Source of the DNA: Clarkia xantiana subsp. parviflora
Lineage: Eukaryota; Streptophyta; Magnoliopsida; Myrtales; Onagraceae
Length of the DNA stretch: 64,000 bases
Assembly: GCA_036873135.1 (NCBI GenBank)
Contig: JAPTYO010000012.1
Coordinates: forward strand, 13,896,090 to 13,960,089
Direction of reading: 5' to 3'
The notes under the pieces were generated by a model. It made no database searches, was not told the origin of the DNA, and saw nothing but the letters and a program-made list of their open reading frames with translations. The position numbers and the translations under genes are program-made. How positions within the stretch are numbered: the stretch's first letter is position 1; each line of letters begins with the position of its first letter. Shown one piece after another: positions 47,440-59,680 of this stretch.

Positions 47440-49733
47440 ATGGTGACCATATGGTTTCGATACGATGGTATGTTCGATGTTAACGGCGTTGTGGTTAGAT
47501 ATCGCAATGACAAATCGATTTTTTATGAAACTCACAGAGGCATTACACTTGATGATCTGATATTGGTGGTAAGAACCTAACCCGGTGCCGAGCACCAGAT
47601 GTTGAATTTATTTGGATGTTCGATCAACAATTTTACACAGTCACTGATCAAAGTTATTGGGAGCAGCACGTTTTGGCGATAGGCACCGAGCAAATTGAAT
47701 TGGTTATCGTGCCAAATTGGGGTGGTACTAAGGTTGAAGACGAAGACGATTACGAACAAGACGTAAGAGTCAATTACGTGCACCCTGATTTCTATGACCT
47801 CACATATCAGATGCGCGGTTTAGGGCTATATGGAGGCAATCCTGAAGGGGAGAGCAGCAATGCGAATGCGGATGGCGGTGAATGCAGCAACGCAGAACAA
47901 TTTGATACGACTCTACCAGATGTTGTAGAGAGAGACGAGTTGTATTCATCCGACTCTGGAGCAGAGCCTTACGAAGAGTTGGTGAACCGGGAAAACCGGG
48001 TTGGAGACTATGAGTTCCCGGAACAGTGGATCTCAGGTGAATGGCAAGAAAGGTTAGAGTGCAGGGACTTGGAAATACATGCTGCTTCATCTTCAAATAC
48101 AATAGAGTACTTTAAGAAGGAGAAAAGCTTTCCTAACAAGAAGAAACTGCAGAAGTATGTTAAAGATTGGCACATCGAGAATTCCCATCAATGTAGGACC
48201 CCAAGATCAAGCAAACGTGAAATTCTGTTTAATTGCACAGATGAAGATTGCTCGTGGGACCTTCGTGCAACATCAGGGTTTTGCGGAGAGTGGACGATTG
48301 TGAGAGTTGGGCCTGTGCACACATGTGTTAATCATGAGCCAATCAAACACCACAAAAACCTTGACTCTAAGATGATTGAAGATGTGATTTTCCAGATGGT
48401 GAAAGATAACCTCGGCGTGAAGATAAAAGTATTGCAGAATCTAGTTAAGGATTCCAATTATCATGAGTATCCAAGTTATCGAAAGGTGTGGTATGCGAAA
48501 TGTAATATCATTGAGCACATGTTCGGTACTCATGAATCTTCATTTGGGAGACTTCCACAACATTTACAGGCCATCCAGCATTTCAATCCTGGATCTGTTT
48601 TCGATTTTCAGTTCAAAAACCCCGTTATTGGGCAGATTGCGATGTTTGATAAATGTTTTTGGGCTTTCGCTCCTTCAATTCACGGGTTTCAGCACTGTCG
48701 ACCGTTGATCAGCATTGACGGCACAAATCTCTATGGAAAGTATACAGGAAAATTGTTGGTTGCCGTTGCATACGATGCTGATGATAAAATTTTCCCGCTG
48801 GCGTTTTGTTTGTGTGATAGGGAGAGCACGGATACGTGGACATGGTTTTTGTCTCATCTAAAGGAGCATGTGACTAAGAACCGTCTTGTATGCATCATTT
48901 CTGACCGTCACACCGGTATATTGCGTGCTCTCAACGAAGTGTATCCATATCCGCACGCACACAGGTCTTGTGCCCGACATCCGAGCAACTTCAACACTCA
49001 TTTCAAGAACAAGCAGCTAAAAAAGAGGTTCTCGAAGATGATTTATGAGGTAAACAAGCAGAAGTTCCAGGATGACGTTTCAATGTGGATGGTTGCTAAT
49101 GGTGCCAAGTACGCAGGTTTCATAAACCGTTGTGGTGACTTCGAAGTTTGGTCATTAGCTTTCGATGGAGGTTTGAGGTATGGCGTAATGACGACAAATC
49201 ATTCTGAGTGTTTCAATAATGTCCTAAAAGATGCTCGCCTGTTACCGGTTACCGCAATAGTCGACGAGACGTTCTCGAAGATGGTCACTTATTGGGTTGA
49301 CCGGAAGAACAAAGCAGAAAAGGAGGTGAATGCGAAGCATGAGTTTTCTCCGAAAATGCGAGTGCACCTTACTAAGGTTGCGGATGATGCGAAGGTATGT
49401 AGGGTTAGAACTTATCGGCAGGGCGAAGTTTACTATGTTTCGGCTCCTGGATGCGATGATGACTACACCGTCAACTTGACTGATAGGGAATGTGACTGCA
49501 ACCGATGGAGAGCATTTGACCGACCATGTTGTCACGCTGTTGCAGCCATCGGTCATTCTAATAGGCGTGTTCGTGATTTTGTTAGTCCATTTTTCACCAA
49601 CAAAACGTGTATTGATACTTACAGCCTGTCGTTCCAAACATTGCGTCGGAAATCCGATTGGCCAACATGGGAAGCGTTCCAAACTCCCATATCCAGACCT
49701 ACATGCAAAATCAAATTAAAAACGAATAGCTAA
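47440..49733 (+). CDS. MULE transposase (MuDR type), with one frame break near its start
   Basis: The open part 47616-49733 codes 705 residues. After an acidic N-terminus comes the zinc-binding region (CTDEDCSWDLRA...GPVHTC, about residues 206-240; WRKY-GCM1 type of MULE proteins). Then follows the MULE DDE core with ISIDGTNLYGKYTGKL (first Asp near 368) and CIISDRHTGILRAL (second Asp near 428). A SWIM zinc finger with CDC...PCCHA lies at about 616-642. Upstream, 47440-47577 encodes MVTIWFRYDGMFDVNG and continues the family N-terminus, but a shift equal to one lost base at about 47560-47577 separates it. Either the protein starts at 47616, or the break disables it. Such transposases cut and reinsert elements at their terminal repeats. 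Confidence 0.88.
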
Positions 49734-50399
49734 AATAAAAATAGTTTCAGCATCTAATTTGCATACCTGTAACAGGGCACCGCATCCTTGACAATTTTTT
49801 GTAGTCCCACTCGCAACATCGCAGAGGCCCCTGTATAACCAAGCTAATACAGCTGAGGCCCAACTGTATTGTCTAATCCTATCCAAGTGTTCCACGAAGT
49901 ATAGATACTCAAGTGGAATAAAAGCTCCATTAAGGTTGGCGAACAACACTTGGCCGAGTAGGAGTAAGATGTAGCCTCGTGCCTTTTGTTCCACTTGCTG
50001 ATCATTTTCAACCGGAAGATTGAAAATTAACGGCCTCAACCTTTTGACGTTCACTTGCGTCTTGCCTTTGAGATGTTCTGCGGGTGGAGTTACTCCAAGG
50101 AGACGATTGCATAGATCATATGTGTGTTGGGGAAAAACATCATGGGTTAAGCCCTCCCGGTAAAAATCGGTTACGGGCATCCCACTAATTGGTAAACCCA
50201 ATATGACGGAGACGTCCAGTAACGTCACCGTCATTTCACCTTTACCTAGGTGAAATGTGTGTGTCTCGTTACGCCACTTCTCGGCAACTGAATGCATCAA
50301 TGCCTTGTCGAAGTAAATGTGGGTAGCCCAGCTAACTATTCCAAACCCAGCATCATCAACAATCCGTTGGGTTCGGGCATCTAAATCCCAATCCTCCAT
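49716..50399 (-). CDS. Plant mobile domain (aminotransferase-like, MAIN-type) gene carried by MULE
   Basis: The frame encodes 227 residues with the plant mobile domain: RIVDDAGFGIVSWATHIYFD, MTVTLLDVSVILGLPISG, and SWASAVLAWLYRGLCDVA. Plant mobile domain proteins occur as host genes (MAIN, MAIL families) and inside transposons, where their role is unsettled. A donor-like CAG|GTATGC at 49766 suggests that coding sequence really ends at 49767 and that later exons are missing or lie opposite the transposase. The domain is shorter than the usual 350 or so residues, so the gene looks 3' truncated. It converges with the transposase and overlaps its last bases. Confidence 0.8.
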   Translation of the reverse strand: MEDWDLDARTQRIVDDAGFGIVSWATHIYFDKALMHSVAEKWRNETHTFHLGKGEMTVTLLDVSVILGLPISGMPVTDFYREGLTHDVFPQHTYDLCNRLLGVTPPAEHLKGKTQVNVKRLRPLIFNLPVENDQQVEQKARGYILLLLGQVLFANLNGAFIPLEYLYFVEHLDRIRQYSWASAVLAWLYRGLCDVASGTTKNCQGCGALLQVCKLDAETIFILAIRF

Positions 50400-50429
50400 T
50401 TTGTCCCCTCTAAACTGTATCTCATGTGT

Positions 50430-51080
50430 ATGTGTAACGACCTATAAATATTAAATAAATTTTATCATGTGTAGGTGTAACGACCTATAAATATTAAATA
50501 AATTTTATTAATTAAAATTATCGATAGTAAATATTACAATAAGTTAAAATATACAATTAACTTTAAATTTCTAAATCAACCAAATGAACAGTTTTTTTAA
50601 CAGATTATCAATTAACATGAACACATACAATTTATTACTATAAATTAAAATATACAATTAACTTTAAATTACTAAATCAATCAAATTAACAGGTTTTTAA
50701 ATTGATAATCTAACGGATTATTAATTAACATGTATACATACAATTTATTATTATAAATTAACATGTACACATACAATTTATTACTATAAATTAAAATATA
50801 CACTTAACATATGTACACATACAATTTATTACTATAAATTAAAACATACAATTAACTTTAAATTTCTAAATCAATCAAATTAACCGTTTTTTTAATTGAT
50901 AATCTAACAGATATATAAATTTCAATTAACATGAACACATACAATTTATTACTATAAATTAACATGTACAATATACAATTTATTACTATAAATTAAAATA
51001 CACAATTAACTTTAAATTTCTAAATCAATCGAATTAACAGTTTCTTTTAATTTATCTACACCTATAGGCAGGTATGTAAA
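50430..51080. repeat. AT-rich tandem repeats upstream of mobile-domain gene
   Basis: Several imperfect copies of ATACAATTTATTACTATAA followed by ATTAACTTTAAATTTCTAA and AATCAAATTAACAG, with a period near 100-120 bp. The region lies between the mobile-domain gene and the right terminal repeat and may be its leader intron or promoter. Confidence 0.65.
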
Positions 51081-51319
51081 TTCCTAGCATCATGTAATTC
51101 TAAATACAATGTATTGATTAAAAGTAACAGTAGTAAATATTACCGTATCAATAGCAGCATGTTGAGATATATGACGCTCTTGGTCGTAAAGAACTGATGG
51201 AGAAGATGGCTCACCCATAGTTTTTAGAGAGGAGGAATTGAGAGTAGAGAGGATGGAAGGATAGAATGGAAGGAATGAGGTTTGTGCCGGCGCAACTCGC
51301 CATTTATAGGGGAATAGTG

Positions 51320-51435
51320 GCGCATCTGCCAGATGCGCCGCATACCTGGCGCATCTGCCAGATGCGCCCAAAAAAATTCGAAAATGGGCGTATCTGGCAG
51401 ATGTGCCAGGAAATTGGCGCATTTGGCAAATGCGC
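51320..51435. repeat. Four palindromic subterminal motifs, right end
   Basis: Variants of the same palindrome as at the left end, at about 51320, 51349, 51386 and 51415; the first two and the last two are 29 bp apart. Confidence 0.8.
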
Positions 51436-51519
51436 TAATAGTGATTAACGGACAAGAAACTCATTTTCCCTTGTTTTTGTGTTTGAGTTCCATAAATTGG
51501 TTAGATCCGTGATTTTTCC
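51348..51519 (-). repeat. Right terminal inverted repeat of MULE
   Basis: Ends GTGATTTTTCC and is followed by TTGCAACTC. It is the reverse complement of the left repeat. Confidence 0.93.
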
Positions 51520-51528
51520 TTGCAACTC

Positions 51529-52111
51529 ACACTACCCGTCAGTTGGTGTTAGAGTTAAACATGAAACAAGGGACGACCCTGAAAAAGCAAGCAGTCAATG
51601 GTCATTTAATTGCCCTATCCAAAACATTCAGTTCTTCTGAACGAATACAGTGACTCTAAACCACTGCCCATCTTCTTCTTTCTCTCTTCCTCATTTGTCT
51701 CGTTTCTGCGTAATTCATTCCCCTCTTCAATTAATATCATTCAATCTAGAGTTTATATGATGGCAGAGAAATAAAGTTTAGTACCTGTACACACCTGAAA
51801 TAGGCGTGTTACGATTTGGTATTTCAAATTTTTTTTTAATATATTCGATGTTTAAAATATTAAATTTGATGATTTCCACATTTCCCGTCTGATTTTAGCA
51901 TTATAATTAATGTTTTTATGCAATAAAAACATATTGCTTTTCGACTTTTCCGAATTATCAGTTTTGTTACTCATTATTTTGGCTTATTTGATGTTTAAAA
52001 AAATTTGTTTTTATTTAATCAATCTTAAGTGAAAAAAGTTAAAATCAATAAATATATTAAAGTAGGAGGACTTAATTAATGAGCTTCAAGTTACGTCTGA
52101 TCTAGCTCAAC
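51529..52111. other. Spacer before copia gag remnant
   Basis: No gene is seen. It may contain the leader or LTR of the following copia remnant, but no second LTR is available for comparison. Confidence 0.4.
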
Positions 52112-53276
52112 ATGGCTGGAAATAGTCTGATTCCCCCTCCACCAGTTAGAGATGCATGGCCCCGAGTTGGCTCAACTCCTGAATTCACCGAACTTCCTTC
52201 TGATGATCGCCTTTATTTATATCCTTCAGACACCACGAGAGTATCTCTGATTCCTGAATCTGAGCAACTCAAGGGAACAGGAAACTATCATAACTGGATT
52301 TAAGTTATGCCAGAAGCACTGCTTGTAAAGAATAAGCTATGTTTAGTTAATTGTCGATGTAACAGAGAATTAGTGACAAAAACCTTGAAAGAACGATGGG
52401 ATTGGTGCAATGCCATTGTCAAAGCTTGGCTAATCAACTCGATTTCCAAATATCTATCAAATGGAATGAGATATATTCCTACTGCACAGTTGATTTGGGA
52501 AGAGCTCAATGAACGTTTCAGCAAGGTGGATGGAACTCGAGTTTATCATCTGATGCGTGAGATCTACCACATAAAGCGAGGTACCCTCTCAATTGCTCAT
52601 TACTTTGGCAAGCTGAAGATCATGTGGGGTGAAGCACTTGTGGGTGATGGATGTGTTAACAGTGCTCTAGTTCCTCTAAGACTTTATCTAAGAGAGATAA
52701 AGACAATCTGGTTCAATTTCTGGTTGGGCTTAATGAAACTTCCAGTGATATTCGGTCTAATCTCTTGATGATGAGTCCATTGCCCACCTTGAATCATGCT
52801 CACTCTGTTGTTATGCAAGAGGAAAATCAACGTTTAGTTGCTAGCTCGGGATATGGTGATGGCTCTGTGGCTTTATACTCATCTAACTATGATGGATTTC
52901 AAAAGGGGAATAACTATTCTTTCAGTGGTGATGGTCGTTCTCATAGATGAAATAATTAGAGTGATTTTAATGGTGAGAATAATACTGTTCCTGTTTACAA
53001 CAATAATCCTGGTCAATATCAAGGCAATGCAGCTCCTAGTATGTATTATGGGAACAAGAACAGGGGTAATCAGAACGGTGGAAAAATTAAGAACGTTAAT
53101 GACATTATATGCACTTATTGCGGGAAGAAAAGGACACGAGATTGAAAACTGTTGGTCGATAAATGGGGTACCTAATGATGTTCTCAAACGTTGGAGAGCT
53201 AGTGCGGCCAATTTATTTATGATGGAGTTTCATAGCAGTCACAGTCTTATGGGTGAGCAATGGTCCACAAGACTAA
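52112..53276 (+). pseudogene. Copia gag remnant, truncated by LTR-element insertion
   Basis: Open pieces in changing frames read in order: MAGNSLIPPPP and a leader ending LKGTGNYHNW (52112-52300); a gag core with ALLVKNKLCLVN, WDWCNAIVKAWLINSISK and QLIWEELNERFSKVDG (52307-52650); ENQRLVASS; and the zinc knuckle CTYCGKKGHEIENCW (about 53108-53155). A stop right after YHNWI and shifts at about 52690 and 52950 break it. The sequence ends where TGTAAACACC of the next element begins, so pol was separated by insertion or lost. Confidence 0.8.
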
Positions 53277-54326
53277 TGTAAACACCTAATTTTAGATCAC
53301 GTGCGACATGCGTGACATGTGACGCACTTAAAAGAGAAAATGTCTAAATATGATAAGTCACGAAACTTACAAAGATGCTCAGGGCAATATTAGGATAGTT
53401 ATTTGTATTTATTGCATAATATATTTTTTGCATATTTAGTTTAATATTTAGAATAATTTGTATTTATTTATCAGTTTATTTACTTACTAGTTAGAGACTA
53501 AACCCTAGTATTAGGGATGGCAACGGGTCGGGGCGGGTTTTCGCAGCCCCGGACCCGCCCCGCGAGTCGGCCAGGCTGACCCGGCCCCGGCCAAATGGAC
53601 CTTCCGGGGCGGGTCGGGTCGGGTCAACAATCACGCGGGTCGACCCGCGGGGCACCGACCCGCCCCGTCATGTGATTTTTTTTTTTTCACTTTTCAATAT
53701 TAAATACAATTTTTTGTCAAAATATTACAGTATATATAAATTCAAAACATAAATCTAACACCAATCAAATATAAACAACAAACACATCAAATTCATTACA
53801 AATTCAAATCCAAACACCAAATTAACAAATCCTAATAATCTAAATATACATCTATTTGTAATTTGGTCAATGTTATTTATATAGGTACTATATTAACCAT
53901 ATTGTTTAGTAAATGTGATCATATTAACATAAAAAATATATATATATGCATTTCGGGGCGGGTCTACGGGGCCCCGGGACTCTAGACCCGGACCCGCCCC
54001 GACCCGAGCCCGAGCCGACCTGGACCCGACCCGTGACCCGCGGGTCGGCGGGTCAAAACCGGGTCGGGCCCCCGAGACCCGTTGCCATCCCTACCTAGTA
54101 TATATGTGTGTGAGGCGTGTAAGAAAGTGGGGGAAGACAGCAATAAGAAGTTGAATAAAAGTTGTTTACATCGATTCCTGTTCAAAATTCACCTCCTTAT
54201 ATCTCCATTAATTCACGTCATACACCGGATCATCACCAGATCTCCTCCCTTTGCACGTTGAACTACCATCGCTCGTCACCAGCTCCACCATACGTCGGCC
54301 CTTCATCTCTCCACCATCCCGGCTCC
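53277..54326 (+). repeat. 5' LTR of LARD-like element (shared part)
   Basis: The true LTR end is unknown because the partner copy is truncated. The segment includes the hAT MITE 53512-54093. Confidence 0.8.
53512..54093. mobile_element. hAT-type MITE in 5' LTR, perfect 8-bp duplication
   Basis: CCTAGTAT flanks it (53504-53511 and 54094-54101). The ends TAGGGATGGCAACGGG and CCCGTTGCCATCCCTA are perfect 16-bp inverted repeats. The outer 130 bp on each side are very GC-rich (GGGTCGGG, GACCCGCCCC words) and the centre AT-rich. The copy at 61380 lacks it, which proves insertion. Confidence 0.93.
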
Positions 54327-55640
54327 GACCATCCTTTCGATTCCGCGCTCGCTGTCCGGATCCCCAAGGCACCAACAGTGACGTGGTCTTGTTGTTCATA
54401 TCTCCTCCCGATTGTGTCCGACTCTAATCATATTCCCTCTGATCCAACATTTTGTCCAGACGATTTCATAACAGTAAATGCTTAATTACATATGCATAGT
54501 TATTTAATTAGATTCTGACATTAAACTCTTAATTACTCTTGCTTATATATATATATATATAATATAATTAATATGATGGTTGCTTTGCCTTTTATTTTAT
54601 TTTATTTTAATAGTTGGTCCCTTTAGGCTTTAAAATAATATGTATGTTTGGTTTAGGAATTTTGTTTTTAAGTAAAATCTCTTATTGACCTGAGGTGATG
54701 ATACTTATCGGATAAGTTACACGAGTCAGTAATCTACATAAATTACAATCGTTATGAGTAATGTATGGGTGTGTTTATTAGTATTCATCTTATTCCGAAT
54801 TTCATCATATGTTATTAATTTAGAATTGGGTTGATTAGAATTAATTAATTAGATATATGGAAAATTAAGTGAATGGAGTACCGAAATAGCGTAGTAAAAA
54901 ATTACATTTTTAATTCGTAATAGAACTCGGAACTCAAATTTCTGATCATAGACCGATTTAGTACCTAAGTATTTAATTCGTTATTTACTTGGGTAATTTA
55001 GAATTCTAGTTAGCACTTCAATTAACTAGTGTCGGCTCTTTCAAATGCACGTTTTCAAAACGTAATTCGCCTAGGTTAGATTTAAGTCTGACAATTTAAC
55101 GACTCTCTTGGAAATTAGAGGGTTCATGCTCATTACATTCACTTTTTGCATGTATCTTTGAGTTTTTATTTTTATTCTTTTCACTATTCTAACTTTGTTT
55201 TTTTGTGTGTCAGGTACAAATTATTAAGGTTATGACTAACTCTTTTCTTTTTTGTAATGTTTGAATTCGCACACACTCCACATTAGAATAATCTCCAAAA
55301 CGTCTAAAACCCAGGGCGACTAGGAATCCCGGCGCAGGAACAACTTAGAACAACTCCACCGCTCGTGAAGGTCTTGTGATCCCTATGACGGGGTGAGGAA
55401 ACCACCGTGTCGGAAGCCTGTCAGTGGAACCTACCTTGTAGAGCAAAGTCACACATTTTTTAGACCCCCCCTAACATATCATTTTTTTATCCACCTTTTG
55501 TTGTAAACAAGTTATTAGATAATCTATAAGTTTATTTTTTATTATTTTTTCTGTTTTTGTAACTTTTATTTTTATGCATCTCATTGCATTTATTAAAAAA
55601 AACCAAAAAAAAAAGTTTTTCGGTTAAGTAATTAGTCTAT
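54327..55640. other. 5' internal region of LARD-like element
   Basis: No gene. A compact, GC-richer stretch at about 55305-55450 (GGCGACTAGG, CCCGGCGCAGGAAC, ACGGGGTGAGGAAACC) stands out from its AT-rich surroundings. It might be an RNA structure or packaging region; that is a guess. Confidence 0.4.
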
Positions 55641-57080
55641 TACTTGTAGATTTTTTTTTTTTTTTTTTTTAAAAAGATGCATTCCATAGGCATTATTTTT
55701 AAAAAAAACCTCTTACCTGAATTTTTTTAAAAAAAATTTCAAACATGCGTTTAATACGCATTATTTTCAAGAAAGTTTTCAGGTAAGTTGTAAATTTTCT
55801 TAATGCATTATATGTGCATTACGTTTAAAAAAAATTTCGGTTAGATTGTAAGTTATTTTAGCAATAGATCTTTAAGATAAAAAACACGCATTCTATATGC
55901 ATTATTTTCAAAACTTTTTACCTGGATTTTTAATTTGTATCATGCATCCGATATGCACTGTTAAAAAAAAACAACTTTTTAGGTAAAGTGAAACATATTT
56001 TTGTTTTAGAGTTTTTAACTTCAAACATGCATTCCATATGCATTATTTTTTTAAAACCACTTACCTGAATTTTTTATTTTAAACATGTGTTGTAAGTTGT
56101 AAGTTAGTGCGTCACATATGCATTATTTTGTTAAAAAAATTAGGAAAAAATGTAATTCCTCTTTAGCTATTAGAGATTATAATTTCAAACATGCATTTAA
56201 TATGCATCATTTCAAAAACTTTTTACCTGGATTTTTTTATTTTTAATAATGCATCCAATATGCATTAATTTTAAAAAAATTAGATAAATCGTAAGCTCTC
56301 TTAGTTTTAGGGCTCGTATGTTTAAAAAATATTTTACATGAATTTTTAAGTAAAGACATGCATCTCATATGCATTATTTTCTGAAAAAAAAGACTTTCAG
56401 GTAAATTGTATTTTTTTCTTAGTTGTAGAACTTTTATTTTTAAGTTTGCATCTTGTGTTTATTTTTGTGCATCTCATATGCATTCTTTAAAAAAAAAAAA
56501 ACAACAACAACAACAACTTTTCACCTGAATTTCTATTTTTGAGCAACCAAGGTGTATTGGTTTTTTTTCTCTTAAAAAAAATTAAGGCAACTTGTAAATT
56601 TCTTTAACCGTAGAGCTTTCATTTCAAGTATGCATCTCATGTGCGTTGTTTTAGGAAAAATGATTTGTACATAGATTGTACACATTCTTAGTCATAGAAC
56701 TTTTTCAAATATGCATCACATTTGCATTAATTTTTTTTTCGGAAATGTTTGGGGATCCGATTGTGGGATAACACCAACCTCCGAATATGAGGAAGTTATA
56801 AAATGCCATAAAACTTGATATAATTTACTTTCATGCCATTGTGAGTGGCATTCGGTGGTTTGGGATTCCGACTGTCGGAATCCCTATCACCACTCTTTTT
56901 TTTTTAAGTCCACCTGAAATTTTCATTTCAAAATATGCATTTCATATGCATTATTCAGGTAAACTGTTGTAAGTTGTGAATTTTTTAGAATAGAATTTTA
57001 ACTTTCAAACATGCATTTCGTATGCGTCATTCGGGTATTCTGTTGTAAGTTTCTTAGCATTAGAACTTTAACTTTCGAAT
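55640..57080 (+). repeat. Degenerate tandem array with ATGCAT palindromes
   Basis: About 14 imperfect units contain CATGCATTCCATATGCATTA followed by an A-run, TTACCTGAATTTTT or AGGTAAATTGTAAG. Units vary between about 60 and 130 bp. No frame is open. Confidence 0.7.
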
Positions 57081-58880
57081 ATGCATGAGCATTAAAAAAA
57101 ACTCAAAGTGTCATTCGTTTTTATCCAAGGTGTATTACACTTTTTCGGCAAGATCGTCATTTCGACATTCGCACGAGCAAGCGTTTAAAAAAAGTGGGAG
57201 ATTTGATTCTAATTTTTGAAAAAAAAAATAGTTTAACTGTTCAGCTGAGTACGACTATTCGAGTTTAAACAAAGGACGAGAAAATCTTTTTGAAAAAAAC
57301 TTTGTTTTGGTATCTGTCATGCGTTCGAGCCAGACAGTGCACTCAACAAACTCAGTAAACTCCATGATGGTGCAAAACACCCTAGATCATAAATTTTGAT
57401 TCCTTTTTAAAAAGTAATAAAAATTATGAAATGAATGACATTCGAGTTTTCAAAAAATCATGCGTAATTTCTCATATTCTCTACATTGATTTTTCATTCA
57501 CTCTTTTCATGTACCCTTGGTTAGGTATCATGTACATATAAGTTCTGTCGGCCAAATTGTGCAACAAAAAAAAGAACATGCAGTCATCCAGTTGCACGAA
57601 GAACAAATTACGCACTCGGTATATCCAACGCTCAAGTGCGATAAATTGTACTTGAGTTTTTCCTAGAGATTTGAGCGTCTCTACTCTTTTTGCAGGTCAT
57701 ACGACCACTTCAACCAAGGCCACAACCATGTGAAACGTGAGCGCTTCGAAGGGTCTCCATGAAAAATTTGACCTACCATGTGTGAAATTCATACGCTTTC
57801 CCAGCCGAGGTATACAACTGTTATGTGGTTAGGTTTAAACTGTTCAGTGGTAACCATGGGGCATCTCCCATTGAGATCAGGCATGTCCGAAGATGGGAAA
57901 ATATCAAGAGATCATCGAGAGTCCCGTGAAGATTCAATGTGGTGATGATCAATGAACATTTGAGATGTCAAGCAAAGAAAACATTATTGTTGGTGCCTTC
58001 CATTAGATGTTCAGGGGTATTTACATTCCGGCAGGTGTATATATACAATTTGTGTTTGCTAGATGGAGCAGGAAAATCAGGACATGCAGCAGGTCCAGTC
58101 GCATAGCGAGCATATTTCCCATTAGAAAGATCCAACACCCAGGTAAGAGAAGTTGTGATCAATTTTATCCCCAAAAGTTGAGTTTTTCCTTACTCATTGT
58201 GCAGCTCGAATAATCATCCAAATCAAAGACCCTGAAGAGCACATCTCGTGCACGACCTTTGCTCGCCAACCATTCTTGTGTCAGCTGCCGAATTTGTCTC
58301 AGATACCTCAGACAATATCTATGCCCCAATTTACCATATGCGGCCTACTGTGTCAAACTCAACACCATCCATGTGTGTTCATCAACCAGGCCATTCATCC
58401 AGCATGCGACGAGCCTAACCCGATAGGTTCTAGCCATGGGGCATCCCCATATGAGATTAAGTAATAGCCAGGGCACTTGAGAAGTTGAGAGAAGAAATCA
58501 TTGTCTTGTCATTCATTGGTCGTAGGGTCCATCCAGGAAATTAACATGGCGACGTATTTTGACACAATCAACTGAGTCCTTCTCTAGAAGATATTTTGAA
58601 TTAGAACTTTTCAATATGCCACTAGGGGCATGTAAATAATTTTTGTTGATTATTTTTGGTAAATTTTCTATTTCAAGAAAAAAAATAAAAAAGAGAGAAA
58701 AAAAAAAGATTCCTGCTAGGTTTAGAACCTGTAAATGTGACCTAGGCAAAAGGTAGGGAGAGAGGCATGATCGAAAACCCACAGGGACAGTTATGGAAAA
58801 AGGTGAGCTGCAAAAAAAAAAAAAAAAACTAATTTTTCTTTAGGTTCATGCAAATCTTGTGAAAGCATGAAGAAATAAAA
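57081..58880. other. Central region of LARD-like element, no gene seen
   Basis: Less AT-rich than its flanks, with only short open frames and no protein domain. Phrases such as GGCATCTCCCATTGAGAT at about 57860 and GGCATCCCCATATGAGAT at about 58440 show another diverged internal duplication. Confidence 0.4.
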
Positions 58881-59680
58881 GGATCACAATTGTCCCTAAA
58901 TCAACTACAAATAGAAAGGGCTACAGTCGTCCCTAAAACGACTACAAAGAAAGGGCCACAACCATCCTTCAATTGGCTATAGATAAAGAGCGCTCCCGCA
59001 ACATCAAAAGCGGGAAAAAAGTGAAAATGCCACAGCCACCCTCCAAACAGCTACAAATAAAAGAGTGACCCCGCGAACCCTGCGAGGGCGGGAGAATAAA
59101 AAAGGGCCACAGCCACCATCCAAACGGTTACAAATAAAAGAGTGACCTCGCGAACCCGGTGAGGGCGGGAAAATAAAAGAAATGGCCACAGCCACCCTCA
59201 AAATGGCTACATATACAGAGTCTTCCCGTGAATCTTGTGAGGCCGGGAAATTCTTTGAAAGGGCCTACCCACCCTTAAAACAACTACATACAAAGAGTGT
59301 TCCCCAAATCCTGAGAGGATGATAAATTGTTGAAAGGGCCACAGCCACCTTAAAAATGGCTAGGTATAAAGAGCGAATTCCCACAAATTTGGTGAGCGTG
59401 TGAAATATTTGAAAGGGCCACGGCCACCCTCCAAATGACTACAAATCAAAAGAGCTCCCGCAATATCGAAGACGGTGAGAAAAGGGTCACGGCTACCCTC
59501 TAAACGGTTACAAATACTCCCGCACCGAGACGGAAAATAAATAAAAAATGGGCCACAGTCAACACGAAATTGACTACTGAAAAGAAGATCTTCCGCAATG
59601 GAAAATGCGGAAATAATTGAGAGGGTCACAACCACCCATTAATCGGCTACCAAATAAGAGTGCTTCCGCTAGGTTGAAAA
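58881..59680 (+). repeat. Tandem array, unit about 75-85 bp
   Basis: About ten diverged units carry GGGCCACAGCCACC, CCAAACGGCTACAAATA, GAGTG and GCGAGGGCGGG in that order. Unit length and sequence drift along the array. Short open frames on the minus strand merely reflect the repeat. Confidence 0.75.

Larger units (their letters stand above)
46594..51519 (+). mobile_element. Mutator-like element (MULE), complete, 4926 bp
   Basis: The perfect 9-bp duplication TTGCAACTC flanks the element (46585-46593 and 51520-51528). The terminal inverted repeats (46594-46765 and 51348-51519, about 172 bp) start GGAAAAATCAC and are nearly identical. Inside are a MULE transposase on the plus strand and a convergent plant-mobile-domain gene on the minus strand. 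The short, clean duplication and well-matched ends imply a fairly recent insertion. Confidence 0.95.

Noticed and set aside
51144..51218. Possible first exon of the mobile-domain gene (MGEPSSPSVLYDQERHIS)
   Set aside because: The start and donor look good, but available acceptors near 50407-50409 do not restore phase with the main frame; kept out of the gene model.
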